This document shows positions 51,748 to 60,783 of a stretch of DNA of 64,000 nucleotides, piece after piece. The stretch is from Exiguobacterium sp. s48 (lineage in GTDB: Bacteria > Bacillota > Bacilli > Exiguobacteriales > Exiguobacteriaceae), in contig NZ_JACSKC010000002.1 of the NCBI RefSeq assembly GCF_018617395.1, positions 248,001 through 312,000 of the forward strand, written 5' to 3'. Under the pieces are notes generated by a model. That model made no database searches. It was given only the letters and a program-made list of their open reading frames with translations, and was not told the origin of the DNA. Position 1 is the first letter of the stretch; each line of letters starts with the position of its first letter. The position numbers and the translations under genes are program-made.

Positions 51748-51859
51748 AGGATCGTTCCTTTCCGCGTTTTCTTTAGACCATCTTAACATAGTCTGTTGAA
51801 TAGAATGTGTTAAGATAACGAGGAAGAAACAGAAAATAGAGAGTGAGGGAGGCATCAAG

Positions 51860-52162
51860 ATGAGTTGGGTTGTTGGCGTAATCGGGTATATGACGATTCT
51901 CGCAATCGTCTATTATGGTGTCCTTTTCTTCAAAGTGAAACGGGAGCGGAGTCGGGCCGGCTATCGAATCTTTCTCTTGCTTGCCGGATTATTTTTTATC
52001 AGTGGGAGCGATTATATTATTGCACTGTTCCAAGGAGACACCGAAGCGACGTTTTGGCAACGGACTGTCTATTTTGTCTTGATATTGCTCTCTTTATCGA
52101 TGGCGCTTTACTTTCGGAGAAAAGAAGATCAAAGCCAAGCAGGCGAGATGACAATGGTATAA
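51860..52162 (+). CDS. Small membrane protein, 100 aa
   Basis: Three hydrophobic helices (about 4-24, 34-55 and 68-85) with a basic loop (KVKRERSRAGYR). No family recognised. GAGGGAGGC precedes the ATG. Confidence 0.65.
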   Translation: MSWVVGVIGYMTILAIVYYGVLFFKVKRERSRAGYRIFLLLAGLFFISGSDYIIALFQGDTEATFWQRTVYFVLILLSLSMALYFRRKEDQSQAGEMTMV

Positions 52163-52197
52163 AAAAAGTTGTGGGTTACGCACCCACAACTTTTTTT
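52161..52197. terminator. Bidirectional terminator before pncB
   Basis: 12-bp perfect stem AAAGTTGTGGGT / ACCCACAACTTT with A/T tracts on both sides. Serves both convergent genes. Confidence 0.9.
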
Positions 52198-53641
52198 ATT
52201 TCGGTACTCGCGTCTTGCGAATCATATCGAGCTTTAAGTCCCATAGAGGCTTACTGAACGTCACTGAATACACTTCTGGCAAACGGAGACGCTTATACTC
52301 TTCCCACAGTCCGTTCATCTGTTCGTGATGATACGTACGAATCTCACTCGTGCTAGGAAGATCGTATACCCGTTTTCCGTCAAGGAAGATTGGTTGCAAC
52401 AAGCGTTTCACGTTGAAGTTGCGTGTCTTGATCTTGAAGGCCGGGTCACGGACATCGATCAAGTCAATCTCGGTGTACGATTCGACCGGTTCATCAGCGA
52501 GGGCGATATAGTCGCCTTTGAACTTTTTCGTTTCGTTGTCGATGATGCGATACAACTCTTTCTTGTGAGGTGTCGTCGTCTTCACTTTGGAAGAAGACAC
52601 TTTGATGACCGGTTTCAGTTCTCCGGACTCATCCTCGCGTGCGACCAATTTATATACCATCCCGAGAGCAGGTTGTTCGTAGGCTGTGATGCCGCGCGTC
52701 CCAACAAGGAACGTATCGGCTTCAGCGCCTTGCATCCGTAAGTCTTGGATGACATACTCATCCAAATCACCAGAGACGACGATTTTGACGTAGTCGAGTC
52801 CTGCTTCATTCAACGCTTTCCGGGCACGTTTCGATAGGTAGGCGAGGTCTCCGGAGTCGAGGCGTACTGACTTGAGACGATGGCCTTTCGCCTCTAATTC
52901 TTTCGCGACCGTAATCGCGTTCGGAAGACCGGACTTGAGTGTGTCATACGTGTCGATGAGGAGACTTGTGTTATCCGGATACATCTCGGCGAACGAACGG
53001 AATGCGCTCAATTCATCGTCATGGAATTGAATATCCGCATGTTCCATCGTTCCCCCTGTCGGAACATCGAAATCACGTCCGGCAGAGACGAGACTCGTCA
53101 CGTCGAAACCGGCGATATACGCGGCGCGTGTCCCGTAATAAGCGGCATCGACACCTTGCGCACGGCGTGCACCGCCCTCGAGCAATGTCTCGTTCGGTGC
53201 GGCTTGACGAATTCGAGCATACTTCGTGGCGATGAGGGATTCGTGGTTCGCGATATTGAGCAGCGCTGTTTGGAACAATTTTGCTTCAAAGATGGTCGAT
53301 TCGATTCGAACGACTTGTTCGTGTGGGAAGATGACTTCTCCTTCACGGACACTATATAGTGAACCAGTGAACTTAAAGTTTCGTAAGACGTCTTCGAATT
53401 CATCTTCGAACCCGAGTTGTTGTTTCAAGTAGGCGATATCTTCTTCTGTGAACGAGACGTTCTCTAAATAGTGAACGATGTTCTCGAGTCCGGCAAAGAC
53501 GACATAACCGCCGCTAAACGGATTCGAGCGATAGTAAAGGTCAAAGACGACCTGTTCATTATGGCGACCTTGCTTCCAATAGATATACATCCAGCGTGGA
53601 AGATAGAGATCCGTGTGAAGTGCTAAATTACGATGTAACAT
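52196..53641 (-). CDS. pncB: Nicotinate phosphoribosyltransferase
   Basis: 481 residues. It joins nicotinate and PRPP (with ATP) to give NaMN in the Preiss-Handler NAD salvage path. The phospho-acceptor His and the PRPP-binding segment are visible (GTMEHAD near 200, SVRLDSGDLAYLSKRARKAL, then VVSGDLDEY). The ATG at 53641 follows AGAAAGGAAACC; the ORF reads further upstream only through the pncA end. It follows pncA by 22 nt as one operon. Confidence 0.95.
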   Translation of the reverse strand: MLHRNLALHTDLYLPRWMYIYWKQGRHNEQVVFDLYYRSNPFSGGYVVFAGLENIVHYLENVSFTEEDIAYLKQQLGFEDEFEDVLRNFKFTGSLYSVREGEVIFPHEQVVRIESTIFEAKLFQTALLNIANHESLIATKYARIRQAAPNETLLEGGARRAQGVDAAYYGTRAAYIAGFDVTSLVSAGRDFDVPTGGTMEHADIQFHDDELSAFRSFAEMYPDNTSLLIDTYDTLKSGLPNAITVAKELEAKGHRLKSVRLDSGDLAYLSKRARKALNEAGLDYVKIVVSGDLDEYVIQDLRMQGAEADTFLVGTRGITAYEQPALGMVYKLVAREDESGELKPVIKVSSSKVKTTTPHKKELYRIIDNETKKFKGDYIALADEPVESYTEIDLIDVRDPAFKIKTRNFNVKRLLQPIFLDGKRVYDLPSTSEIRTYHHEQMNGLWEEYKRLRLPEVYSVTFSKPLWDLKLDMIRKTRVPK

Positions 53642-53663
53642 ATGGTTTCCTTTCTGTTTTACG

Positions 53664-54197
53664 TCACTTTCCGACGACGGTCGCACCGAGTGTCGTGACG
53701 AAATGTTCGAGCGCCCATTCATGTCCGACCGGATTGAAACTCTGGACGGCATCAGCATGGACGACGATTTGATAACCGAGGTTGTAGGCATCTACGGCCG
53801 TGTGAAGCACACAAATATCTGTACAGACACCGACGAGATGAACTTCAGTGATTCCGCGTTCCCGAAGACGCAGGTCAAGATCAGTTCCGGCGAAGGCGCT
53901 GTAACGTGTCTTATCAATCCAATGATCTGCTTGTTTCGACGCTTCTTTCACGGCACCGTACAATTCACGACCCTCTGTCCCACGGATATTGTGCGGAGGG
54001 AATAACGTTGTTTCGGGGTGGAATGTGTCACCTGCATCATGGACATCGTTCGCGATGACAACATAATCCTCCGCTGCGAACGTCCCTATCAATTCGACGA
54101 TTCGTTCTTCAATCTCTTGCCCGGGTTTCCCACAAGTCAAACGACCACTGTCTGCGATAAAATCAAATGTATAATCAATGACAATCAATGCACGCAT
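53664..54197 (-). CDS. pncA: Nicotinamidase
   Basis: 177 residues of the isochorismatase-like cysteine hydrolases. It deamidates nicotinamide to nicotinate. Catalytic triad Asp (IDYTFDF, D8), Lys (IDKTRYSAF, about 105) and Cys (GVCTDICV, about 133), with metal ligands D and H in NDVHDAGDTFHPET. The ATG at 54197 is chosen because GAGGAG lies upstream; a longer reading to 54239 has no better site. Upstream of and co-transcribed with pncB. Confidence 0.92.
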   Translation of the reverse strand: MRALIVIDYTFDFIADSGRLTCGKPGQEIEERIVELIGTFAAEDYVVIANDVHDAGDTFHPETTLFPPHNIRGTEGRELYGAVKEASKQADHWIDKTRYSAFAGTDLDLRLRERGITEVHLVGVCTDICVLHTAVDAYNLGYQIVVHADAVQSFNPVGHEWALEHFVTTLGATVVGK

Positions 54198-54337
54198 GGG
54201 AGATGCTCCTCTCTCGTATTCAAAATGGTGGTTATCCACCTCATTCTAAATCATTATACATCATACGAGGAAGATTATTTTTCTCTAGTGTGGGTAGTAA
54301 AAGAGAGTAGAACGTATAGGGAAAGGGGATTGTGATG

Positions 54338-54613
54338 ATGGTATACTCGCAAAATGAATTGACAGATGAACTGTCTCGTTTAAACGGTTGGGAAGAAGTA
54401 AATGGGGAGATTCAAAAGACATATCGGCTAGAAACGTTCCCGGAAGCCATTCAATTTGTCCATCTCGTGGCAGATTTAGCAGAGTCACTTGATCATCATC
54501 CAACTATTTTGATTGAGTATCGCGATGTGACATTGACCGTATCGACTCATGATGAAGGTGGTATTACAGAGAAAGACATCACGCTTGCGAAAGGGTGTGA
54601 GGAACTTGTCTAA
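54338..54613 (+). CDS. phhB: Pterin-4a-carbinolamine dehydratase
   Basis: 91 residues, the usual length. It regenerates dihydropterin from the 4a-hydroxytetrahydropterin that phenylalanine hydroxylase releases. Motifs: LDHHPTILIEYRDVTLT and STHDEGGITEKD with the catalytic His pair. The ATG at 54338 is placed 9 nt after AAAGGGG; ATG 54335 is equally open. The partner phenylalanine hydroxylase is at 2876, about 50 kb away. The next gene starts within its stop. Confidence 0.92.
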   Translation: MVYSQNELTDELSRLNGWEEVNGEIQKTYRLETFPEAIQFVHLVADLAESLDHHPTILIEYRDVTLTVSTHDEGGITEKDITLAKGCEELV

Positions 54614-55088
54614 ACTCTTTATGACCTTTGCGTCAGGTAGTGTGGCGGATCAGTTGGCTCAAAAGCCGGGGGTGATTGCGGCGAACGGACCTGAAATGAT
54701 TTTTCTTGCAGAAGGAGACAAATCTCCTTTTAGTAGCGGGAAAACATTTGAGATTGAAGAGGCGTCTGGGCAGTTTGAAAACAACGGGAACATCTTGTAT
54801 GCGAATGTGCCTGCGGATGAAAACGCGCGTTCTCTTTTGTTTCATCAACTGTTGACCGAAAAAGCGCCGCTTGGCGTCGGTCATGCAGGCTTCTCGGCTT
54901 ACCGGCTAGGCGTTGACCCTGACGATCATCATGCCGTCGTCTTCATTCAGTTCGCATCCGAGGGGACGCGATTCCGAGATACAACGGATTATGCAATCCT
55001 CGAAGACCGATTGAAACGGGCCGTGGAACAGCGCGGATCCGGTCCTGTCATAAAACACTATGTCGTCAGTAAGTCAGATAATCTATAA
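54606..55088 (+). CDS. HmoB/TRAP-like ABM-fold protein (possible haem-degrading monooxygenase)
   Basis: 160 residues from a TTG start (54606), which overlaps the preceding gene's stop and has AAGGG about 10 nt upstream; an ATG at 54621 is the alternative. The LFMTFASGSVADQL opening and the later GHAGFSAYRLGVDPD and VVFIQFASEGTRFRD segments resemble HmoB (haem monooxygenase) and Staphylococcus TRAP. Function is not certain. Confidence 0.55.
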   Translation: MSKLFMTFASGSVADQLAQKPGVIAANGPEMIFLAEGDKSPFSSGKTFEIEEASGQFENNGNILYANVPADENARSLLFHQLLTEKAPLGVGHAGFSAYRLGVDPDDHHAVVFIQFASEGTRFRDTTDYAILEDRLKRAVEQRGSGPVIKHYVVSKSDNL

Positions 55089-55121
55089 TAAAAGATAACG
55101 TCATGTTAGGGGAGGATTTTT

Positions 55122-55439
55122 ATGAACAAGAATTATTTTTGGTTGGGGATGGCAGCAGGTGCAGTCATTGGTGCAGCGGCATCACTTCTCCATAGCGAAA
55201 CGCGCGATCAACAAGTGAGACAATTGAAAGGCATCAAGTCGAAGTTGAAGTCATCCAACACGTCGACTGAGGCACATGCAGTCGGTCTTCAAGCGTCATC
55301 AAAAGGCAACTTAAAAGACCGTGTCATGGAATGGAAATCGCTTTACGAAGAAAACCAAGATACGATTCAAAACCTCGTCGAAGACGTCAAAGACCTAGTC
55401 GATGCGCTTCAAGAGGCTCGTCATAAAAATCAAATCTAA
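55122..55439 (+). CDS. YtxH-like protein, 105 aa
   Basis: One N-terminal membrane helix (about 5-22, WLGMAAGAVIGAAASLL) is followed by a charged helical tail with a coiled-coil look (EDVKDLVDALQEARHK). This is the YtxH/general-stress layout; function unknown. GGGGAGG lies upstream. Confidence 0.7.
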   Translation: MNKNYFWLGMAAGAVIGAAASLLHSETRDQQVRQLKGIKSKLKSSNTSTEAHAVGLQASSKGNLKDRVMEWKSLYEENQDTIQNLVEDVKDLVDALQEARHKNQI

Positions 55440-55444
55440 TCATA

Positions 55445-55475
55445 GGCCTGGTGCATGTGCATCAGGCTTTTTTTA
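55445..55475 (+). terminator. Terminator after YtxH-like gene
   Basis: Up to 10-bp stem GCCTGGTGCA / TGCATCAGGC with a T run. Confidence 0.82.
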
Positions 55476-55523
55476 TTTGCCAAAACCCACGTACACCAGT
55501 AAACAAGGTATCATTCTATCAAC

Positions 55524-55570
55524 AATGAATAAAAATACAATTGACAGAATAAATATGCGTATGGTTCAAT
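55524..55570 (+). promoter_or_regulatory. Arginine operon promoter with ArgR/AhrC ARG box
   Basis: ARG box ATGAATAAAAATACA (55525-55539) matches the AhrC consensus very closely and a weaker GAATAAATATGC follows at 55547-55558. TTGACA (55541-55546) is the -35 and TTCAAT (55565-55570) a plausible -10 after 18 nt, so the box abuts the promoter. ArgR/AhrC with arginine would repress argCJBD-carAB-argF. Confidence 0.85.
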
Positions 55571-55598
55571 CATTTTATTCTTCTGAGGAGGTAGAGAG

Positions 55599-56624
55599 AT
55601 GATTACGTGTGGCATCGTCGGCGTAACAGGATACGCCGGGTTGGAGTTGCTGAAGCTGATCGAGCAACATCCGACTATCCAATTAGAAAAAGCAATCAGC
55701 GACTCGAGCGCCGGGATGACCTTGTCTGAATTGTACCCGTGGTTACAAGCAGGACAGAAAACACTCGAGCCGTTTCAAGTGGACAATTTAGTCGGGATTG
55801 ATGTGTTGTTTCTTGCGACACCGAGCGGCGTGTCTGCTGATTATATTCGACAGTTAGCATCTTTTCCTGGGGTGGTCATCGATTTGAGTGGGGACTTGCG
55901 ATTGCCATCCGACTTGTATGAAACGTGGTACGGGAAGCCACCTGTCAACGAAGTCATTCAAACAGAGGCTGTTTACGGATTGACCGAGTGGAATCGACAC
56001 AGGCTCACAGACGCGAAATGGATTTCGAATCCGGGTTGTTATGCGACCGCTGTCTCGCTCGCCTTATTGCCATTCGTTCAAAATGACTGGATTGATCCGA
56101 CGCGCATCATCGTTTCGGCTTGTTCTGGAATTACAGGCGCCGGTAAAGGATTGAGTGAGAAGACCCATCACGCCAAATCGAATGAGAACGTGCAGTTATA
56201 TAAAATTCATGCGCATCAGCACATTCCGGAAATCGAACAGACGTTGTACGACATGGGAGGTAAAGAAGCGACAATCTCGATGTCGACGCATTTGCTACCG
56301 ATCAATCGAGGGATCATGGCAACGATCACGGTCCAGCCGAACAATCACGTGTCGGAAGATGAGTGGGTGAATCGTCTTCGAAACGCTTATAGGGATGAAC
56401 CATTTATCCGGGTGCAGCGGGGAGAACCAGAAATCAAGTCAGCGGTCGGTTCGAATTACTGCGACCTTTGGGTGTATAAAGAAGAACGGACGAATCGACT
56501 GACGCTCGTCTCGGTCATCGACAATATGCAAAAAGGGGCGGCCGGACAAGCGCTACAAAATGCGAATGTTCGATTCGGATTCGAGGAGACACTCGGACTA
56601 TTGAATCAACCACAATACATTTAG
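55599..56624 (+). CDS. argC: N-acetyl-gamma-glutamyl-phosphate reductase
   Basis: 341 residues. It reduces N-acetylglutamyl-phosphate to the semialdehyde with NADPH (arginine step 3). N-terminal VGVTGYAGLELLKLI is the Rossmann loop; the active Cys is in SNPGCYATAVSL (about 147). First gene of the arginine operon behind the ARG box. GAGGAGG lies upstream of the ATG. Confidence 0.97.
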   Translation: MITCGIVGVTGYAGLELLKLIEQHPTIQLEKAISDSSAGMTLSELYPWLQAGQKTLEPFQVDNLVGIDVLFLATPSGVSADYIRQLASFPGVVIDLSGDLRLPSDLYETWYGKPPVNEVIQTEAVYGLTEWNRHRLTDAKWISNPGCYATAVSLALLPFVQNDWIDPTRIIVSACSGITGAGKGLSEKTHHAKSNENVQLYKIHAHQHIPEIEQTLYDMGGKEATISMSTHLLPINRGIMATITVQPNNHVSEDEWVNRLRNAYRDEPFIRVQRGEPEIKSAVGSNYCDLWVYKEERTNRLTLVSVIDNMQKGAAGQALQNANVRFGFEETLGLLNQPQYI

Positions 56625-56635
56625 GAGGATGAAGC

Positions 56636-57853
56636 ATGATCGACATCATGGCGACCCAGAAGCCGGGCATCGTATCACCGAAAGGATTTCAAGCGTGTGG
56701 CATCCATGCAGGACTAAAACGAAAGCGTAAAGATTTGGCGCTACTCGTTTGTGAGCGATTGGCCAGCGCGGCGGCCGTCTATACGACGAACCACTTTCAA
56801 GCGGCACCGATTCAAGTGACGAAAGTATCACTGGCTGCATCAAATGGATATCTGCGAGCAGCATTGATCAATAGTGGGAACGCGAATGCCTGTACAGGAG
56901 ATCAGGGATTAGAGGATGCCTACACGATGCGCGACATGACCGCAACACATATAGGTGTGAAACCGGAGGAAGTGGCGATTGCCTCAACAGGCGTCATCGG
57001 ACAACCACTTCCGATGGTCCCGCTCATAAAGGGGATTGGTCAACTGCAACCGACGACCGACTGGGAAGATGGACAATCGTTTGCTGAGGCTATTTTGACG
57101 ACGGATACGGGAACGAAACAGACGATTGTTCAATATGACGAAGGAGAAGCGACCGTGACGATTGCGGGTGTCGCTAAAGGATCGGGCATGATTCATCCGA
57201 ATATGGCGACGATGCTTGGATTCGTCACGACAGATGCCGTCATTGCACCGGAATTGTTACAGCAGACGCTAAAGAAAAGTGTCGACGCCTCGTTCAATAA
57301 CATCACGGTGGACGGGGATAGCTCGACGAATGATATGGTGCTCGTCATGGCGAGTGGGGCAGTAGAAATGGAAGAGATCAAAGAGGGAACTTCGGCACAT
57401 GACGCGTTCCAACAGGCGTTGACAGATGTGTGTTTAGACCTTGCCAAAGCGATTGCAAAAGATGGGGAAGGGGCGACGAAACTCATCGAAGTGAATGTCA
57501 GTGGAGCAACATCCAACCAAGAAGCTAGAGCGATTGCCAAGCAAATCGTCGGATCATCACTAGTAAAAACGGCGGTATATGGACAGGATGCCAACTGGGG
57601 ACGAATCATTGCCGCAATCGGTGCCGTGCCGTTCCCGGTAAACGTCGGAGCGATTGATATTCAAATCGGAAGTCAACTTGTTTTAAAGGACAGTACGCCT
57701 GTTTGGTTTGACGAGGTGTCTGCGACCGAAGAGATGAGTCGGGACGTCGTCACCATCACGGTCGATTTGCATGATGGGAATGGATTCGGCCAAGCATACG
57801 GATGTGACTTGACTTACGACTACGTCAAAATCAACGCGAGTTACCGGACATGA
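56636..57853 (+). CDS. argJ: Bifunctional ornithine acetyltransferase/N-acetylglutamate synthase
   Basis: 405 residues. It recycles the acetyl group from acetylornithine to glutamate and can also acetylate glutamate from acetyl-CoA. Autocleavage site with the nucleophile Thr in MATMLGFVTTDA (about 190) produces two chains. AGGAGG lies before the ATG, 11 nt after argC. Overlaps argB by 4 nt. Confidence 0.96.
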   Translation: MIDIMATQKPGIVSPKGFQACGIHAGLKRKRKDLALLVCERLASAAAVYTTNHFQAAPIQVTKVSLAASNGYLRAALINSGNANACTGDQGLEDAYTMRDMTATHIGVKPEEVAIASTGVIGQPLPMVPLIKGIGQLQPTTDWEDGQSFAEAILTTDTGTKQTIVQYDEGEATVTIAGVAKGSGMIHPNMATMLGFVTTDAVIAPELLQQTLKKSVDASFNNITVDGDSSTNDMVLVMASGAVEMEEIKEGTSAHDAFQQALTDVCLDLAKAIAKDGEGATKLIEVNVSGATSNQEARAIAKQIVGSSLVKTAVYGQDANWGRIIAAIGAVPFPVNVGAIDIQIGSQLVLKDSTPVWFDEVSATEEMSRDVVTITVDLHDGNGFGQAYGCDLTYDYVKINASYRT

Positions 57854-58629
57854 CGAAGCGGAAAGTCATCAAACTTGGAGGCAGTGTCTGGGATTCGATG
57901 ACACCTGCGTACTTTGAAGAGTGGCGGGCCTGGATGGAAGAAGGGAATGAACTGCTCATTGTCCATGGAGGCGGGCCGAAACTATCGACTTATTGCACAT
58001 CTCAACAAATTGAACCGTTGTTCTTGGACGGACGTCGTGTGACGACAGACGAGGTGTTGATCGGAGCTTGGCGTGTTTTGGCAGGGGAAATGCAGACGGA
58101 TGTCGTGTCGACACTAGCGCGAAATGATATCGATGCATTTGGTTTATCGGGGGTCGACGGGAGTGCGATTTTCGGTCAACCCCTACATGGACTCGGGAAA
58201 GTCGGTGAAGTGGTTTCGATTCGAAATGACGTGTTCGAACGATTGATGGATTCCGGACATGTGCCGGTTGTGACATCGGTGATTGGTGGCATGGATGGTC
58301 CGTTGAATTGTAATGGCGATGATTGTGCGGTGGCACTTGCCGTTTCGTTGCAAGCGGATGAATTGGAACTATTGACCGATGTGAACGGTATTCGGATACA
58401 CGGTGAATTTCTGCCGATGCTAAACGAACTGGACGTTCGAGAAGCCATCGCATCTGGAGAAATTAATGGAGGGATGGTACCGAAAGTAGAGGCACTCTTA
58501 AAAGCAGTGGCAGGTGGGGTCAAAAGTGCCCGAATTCGAGATGGTCGTGACGCGACGCTCGCAGGGACAAGATTATGGGAGGGGAACTATGAATTCGCTG
58601 TTACCGACATACGGACCACGAACGATTGA
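57850..58629 (+). CDS. argB: Acetylglutamate kinase
   Basis: 259 residues. It phosphorylates N-acetylglutamate (step 2), with KLGGSVWD and HGGGPKLSTY at the nucleotide and substrate sites. The ATG overlaps the argJ stop and the gene end overlaps the argD start by 41 nt. Confidence 0.95.
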   Translation: MTKRKVIKLGGSVWDSMTPAYFEEWRAWMEEGNELLIVHGGGPKLSTYCTSQQIEPLFLDGRRVTTDEVLIGAWRVLAGEMQTDVVSTLARNDIDAFGLSGVDGSAIFGQPLHGLGKVGEVVSIRNDVFERLMDSGHVPVVTSVIGGMDGPLNCNGDDCAVALAVSLQADELELLTDVNGIRIHGEFLPMLNELDVREAIASGEINGGMVPKVEALLKAVAGGVKSARIRDGRDATLAGTRLWEGNYEFAVTDIRTTND

Positions 58630-59734
58630 GATCGCGCAGGCGAGCGGGTCGTACGTGACGGATGTTTTTGGAAAGACATACTTAGACTTTGTGATGGGCA
58701 TTGCCGTTTGTGGGACGGGACATCGTCATCCATACGTGCAACAGAAAATTGAAGATCAATTGAACCGGGTGTGGCATACGTCCAACCTCTATTTGATATC
58801 TGGTCAGCAGCGTGTCGCTGAAAAGTTGACGGAAGGGACGCATCTGACGCATGCCTTCTTTTGTAACAGTGGGACGGAAGCGAACGAGGCAGCCTTTAAG
58901 TTAGTGCGAAAGTGGACGCAGAAGACTAAAATCATCACATTCACGCAGTCGTTTCATGGACGTACATTCGCCATGATCGGGGCGACTGGTCAAGAGAAAG
59001 TGAAACAGGGATTCGGACCGATGGTGAGTGATTTTATTCATGCACCGTTCAACGACATGGATGCTCTCAACTGGATCGATGACGAAACGTCTGCCGTTTG
59101 GCTCGAGATTGTACAAGGTGAGGGTGGCGTCGTCGTCGCAGATCCCCTGTGGTTGCAGGCGTTACAGGAAGCGGCTGACAAGTACGATGTCAAAATCGTC
59201 GTCGATGAAGTACAGACCGGGATTGCGCGTACAGGTACGCGTTTCGCATACGAACAAACACCGCTCCGCCCTCATATCGTCACGTTGGCGAAAGGATTGG
59301 GCAGTGGTATTCCGGTCGGCGCGATCTTGACGACGTCGGAAGCGGCGACGATCTTTGGTCCTGGGAGCCATGGGTCGACATTCGGTGGAAATCCCTTAGC
59401 GATGACCGCTGCAGAAGCGACGCTCGATGTCCTCTTCACACCGGAGTCTCTCAAGCATGTCACAGACATGGGGAATTATTTGAAAAAAGGACTCAATCGC
59501 TTCGTGGACGGAGAACGCTTCGTCGAAGTGAGAGGACTTGGGCTGATGATTGGGCTTGTCTCGACAGAACCAGTAAGTGAATGGGTCGCACAATTGGCAG
59601 AGGTGGGATTATTGGTCGTCATGGCAGGTCCGCACGTCATGCGTTTCCTTCCCTCGTTACTGGTTACTAAATGCGAGATTGACGAAGCGTTGACAAAACT
59701 TGAACAAATCTTACAGAAGGAGGGCGTCGTATGA
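58589..59734 (+). CDS. argD: Acetylornithine aminotransferase
   Basis: 381 residues, PLP-fold I aminotransferase converting N-acetylglutamate semialdehyde to acetylornithine. VDEVQTGIARTG carries the PLP-contacting Asp and TLAKGLGSG the Schiff-base Lys (about 238). GGGAGGGG lies before the ATG at 58589, inside the argB 3' end. Confidence 0.95.
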   Translation: MNSLLPTYGPRTIEIAQASGSYVTDVFGKTYLDFVMGIAVCGTGHRHPYVQQKIEDQLNRVWHTSNLYLISGQQRVAEKLTEGTHLTHAFFCNSGTEANEAAFKLVRKWTQKTKIITFTQSFHGRTFAMIGATGQEKVKQGFGPMVSDFIHAPFNDMDALNWIDDETSAVWLEIVQGEGGVVVADPLWLQALQEAADKYDVKIVVDEVQTGIARTGTRFAYEQTPLRPHIVTLAKGLGSGIPVGAILTTSEAATIFGPGSHGSTFGGNPLAMTAAEATLDVLFTPESLKHVTDMGNYLKKGLNRFVDGERFVEVRGLGLMIGLVSTEPVSEWVAQLAEVGLLVVMAGPHVMRFLPSLLVTKCEIDEALTKLEQILQKEGVV

Positions 59735-60783
59735 ACGGAAACATCAGCTTAATGAACGGCATGCATTTTGCAGGAACTTGGGAGACGAGTGCACGACGCG
59801 CAAGTGGCGAAGTCGTGTTCTTCACCGGTATGACGGGCTATCAAGAAGTGTTAACCGACCCGTCATATGCTGGACAAATCATCGCATTCACTTATCCGCT
59901 GATCGGACAATATGGACTGGAATCAGACGGGAGCGAAAGTACTCGCATTCAAGTGGCCGGCGTCCTCGTTCAAACACTTGCCGACGCTGGTGCCCAATCT
60001 GAATTAAAGGATTGGTTAGAGCAGGAAGGGATTCCGGTACTGTCACAAGTTGATGTGCGTGCGCTCGTTCATGTGTTGCGTGATGAAGGTGATCAATTCG
60101 GGATCATGTCAGCGGAAAAACATGAATCGATGGTAGTTCCCGAGCGTTATCACCTGACAGAGTATGTCACGACGACGTCGCTCATTCTGGAAGGAGACGG
60201 GGAGAAAGGGCATGTCGTCTGCCTCGACTTCGGGGTGAAGTCGTCGATGGTTGGTGAAATCGTGAAACGTGGGTATCGCGTGACGAGTGTTCCATACCAT
60301 ACGTCAAAAGAGATCATCGAGACGTTACGACCGGACGGGATTTTAGTATCGAATGGACCCGGGGACCCGCGAGATCATCTCGGGCAGATTGAAGTCATCC
60401 GGGAATTAGCGTTATCGTATCCGACACTCGGGATTTGCATGGGGCATCAATTGCTTGGACTTGCATTCGGCTGCAAGATTGAAAAACAAACCTACGGACA
60501 TCGTGGCTCGAATCATCCGGTCCGAAACGTCAAAACGAACGACGTATGGATGACGTCGCAAAACCACGGCTACGTGGTCGAGCGTACGAGTATCGAACAA
60601 AGCCCGCTTGAACTGCTGTATGAGAACGTAAACGATCACTCGGTGGAAGGGTTGATTCATCCGAATGCATCGATCTTCACGACACAGTTCCATCCGGAGG
60701 CGAGTCCTGGACCGACGGACGCGCAGTCCGTCTTCGACCGTTTTGATGAAATGATTCAAGAGGGAGTGAACGTGTATGCATAA
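59731..60783 (+). CDS. carA: Carbamoyl-phosphate synthase small subunit (arginine-linked)
   Basis: 350 residues. Glutaminase that feeds ammonia to CarB. Nucleophile Cys in LGICMGHQLLG and His/Glu in QFHPEASPGPTD. Its place inside the arginine operon marks it as the arginine-regulated isozyme. It overlaps argD by 4 nt and carB by 8 nt. Confidence 0.95.
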   Translation: MNGNISLMNGMHFAGTWETSARRASGEVVFFTGMTGYQEVLTDPSYAGQIIAFTYPLIGQYGLESDGSESTRIQVAGVLVQTLADAGAQSELKDWLEQEGIPVLSQVDVRALVHVLRDEGDQFGIMSAEKHESMVVPERYHLTEYVTTTSLILEGDGEKGHVVCLDFGVKSSMVGEIVKRGYRVTSVPYHTSKEIIETLRPDGILVSNGPGDPRDHLGQIEVIRELALSYPTLGICMGHQLLGLAFGCKIEKQTYGHRGSNHPVRNVKTNDVWMTSQNHGYVVERTSIEQSPLELLYENVNDHSVEGLIHPNASIFTTQFHPEASPGPTDAQSVFDRFDEMIQEGVNVYA

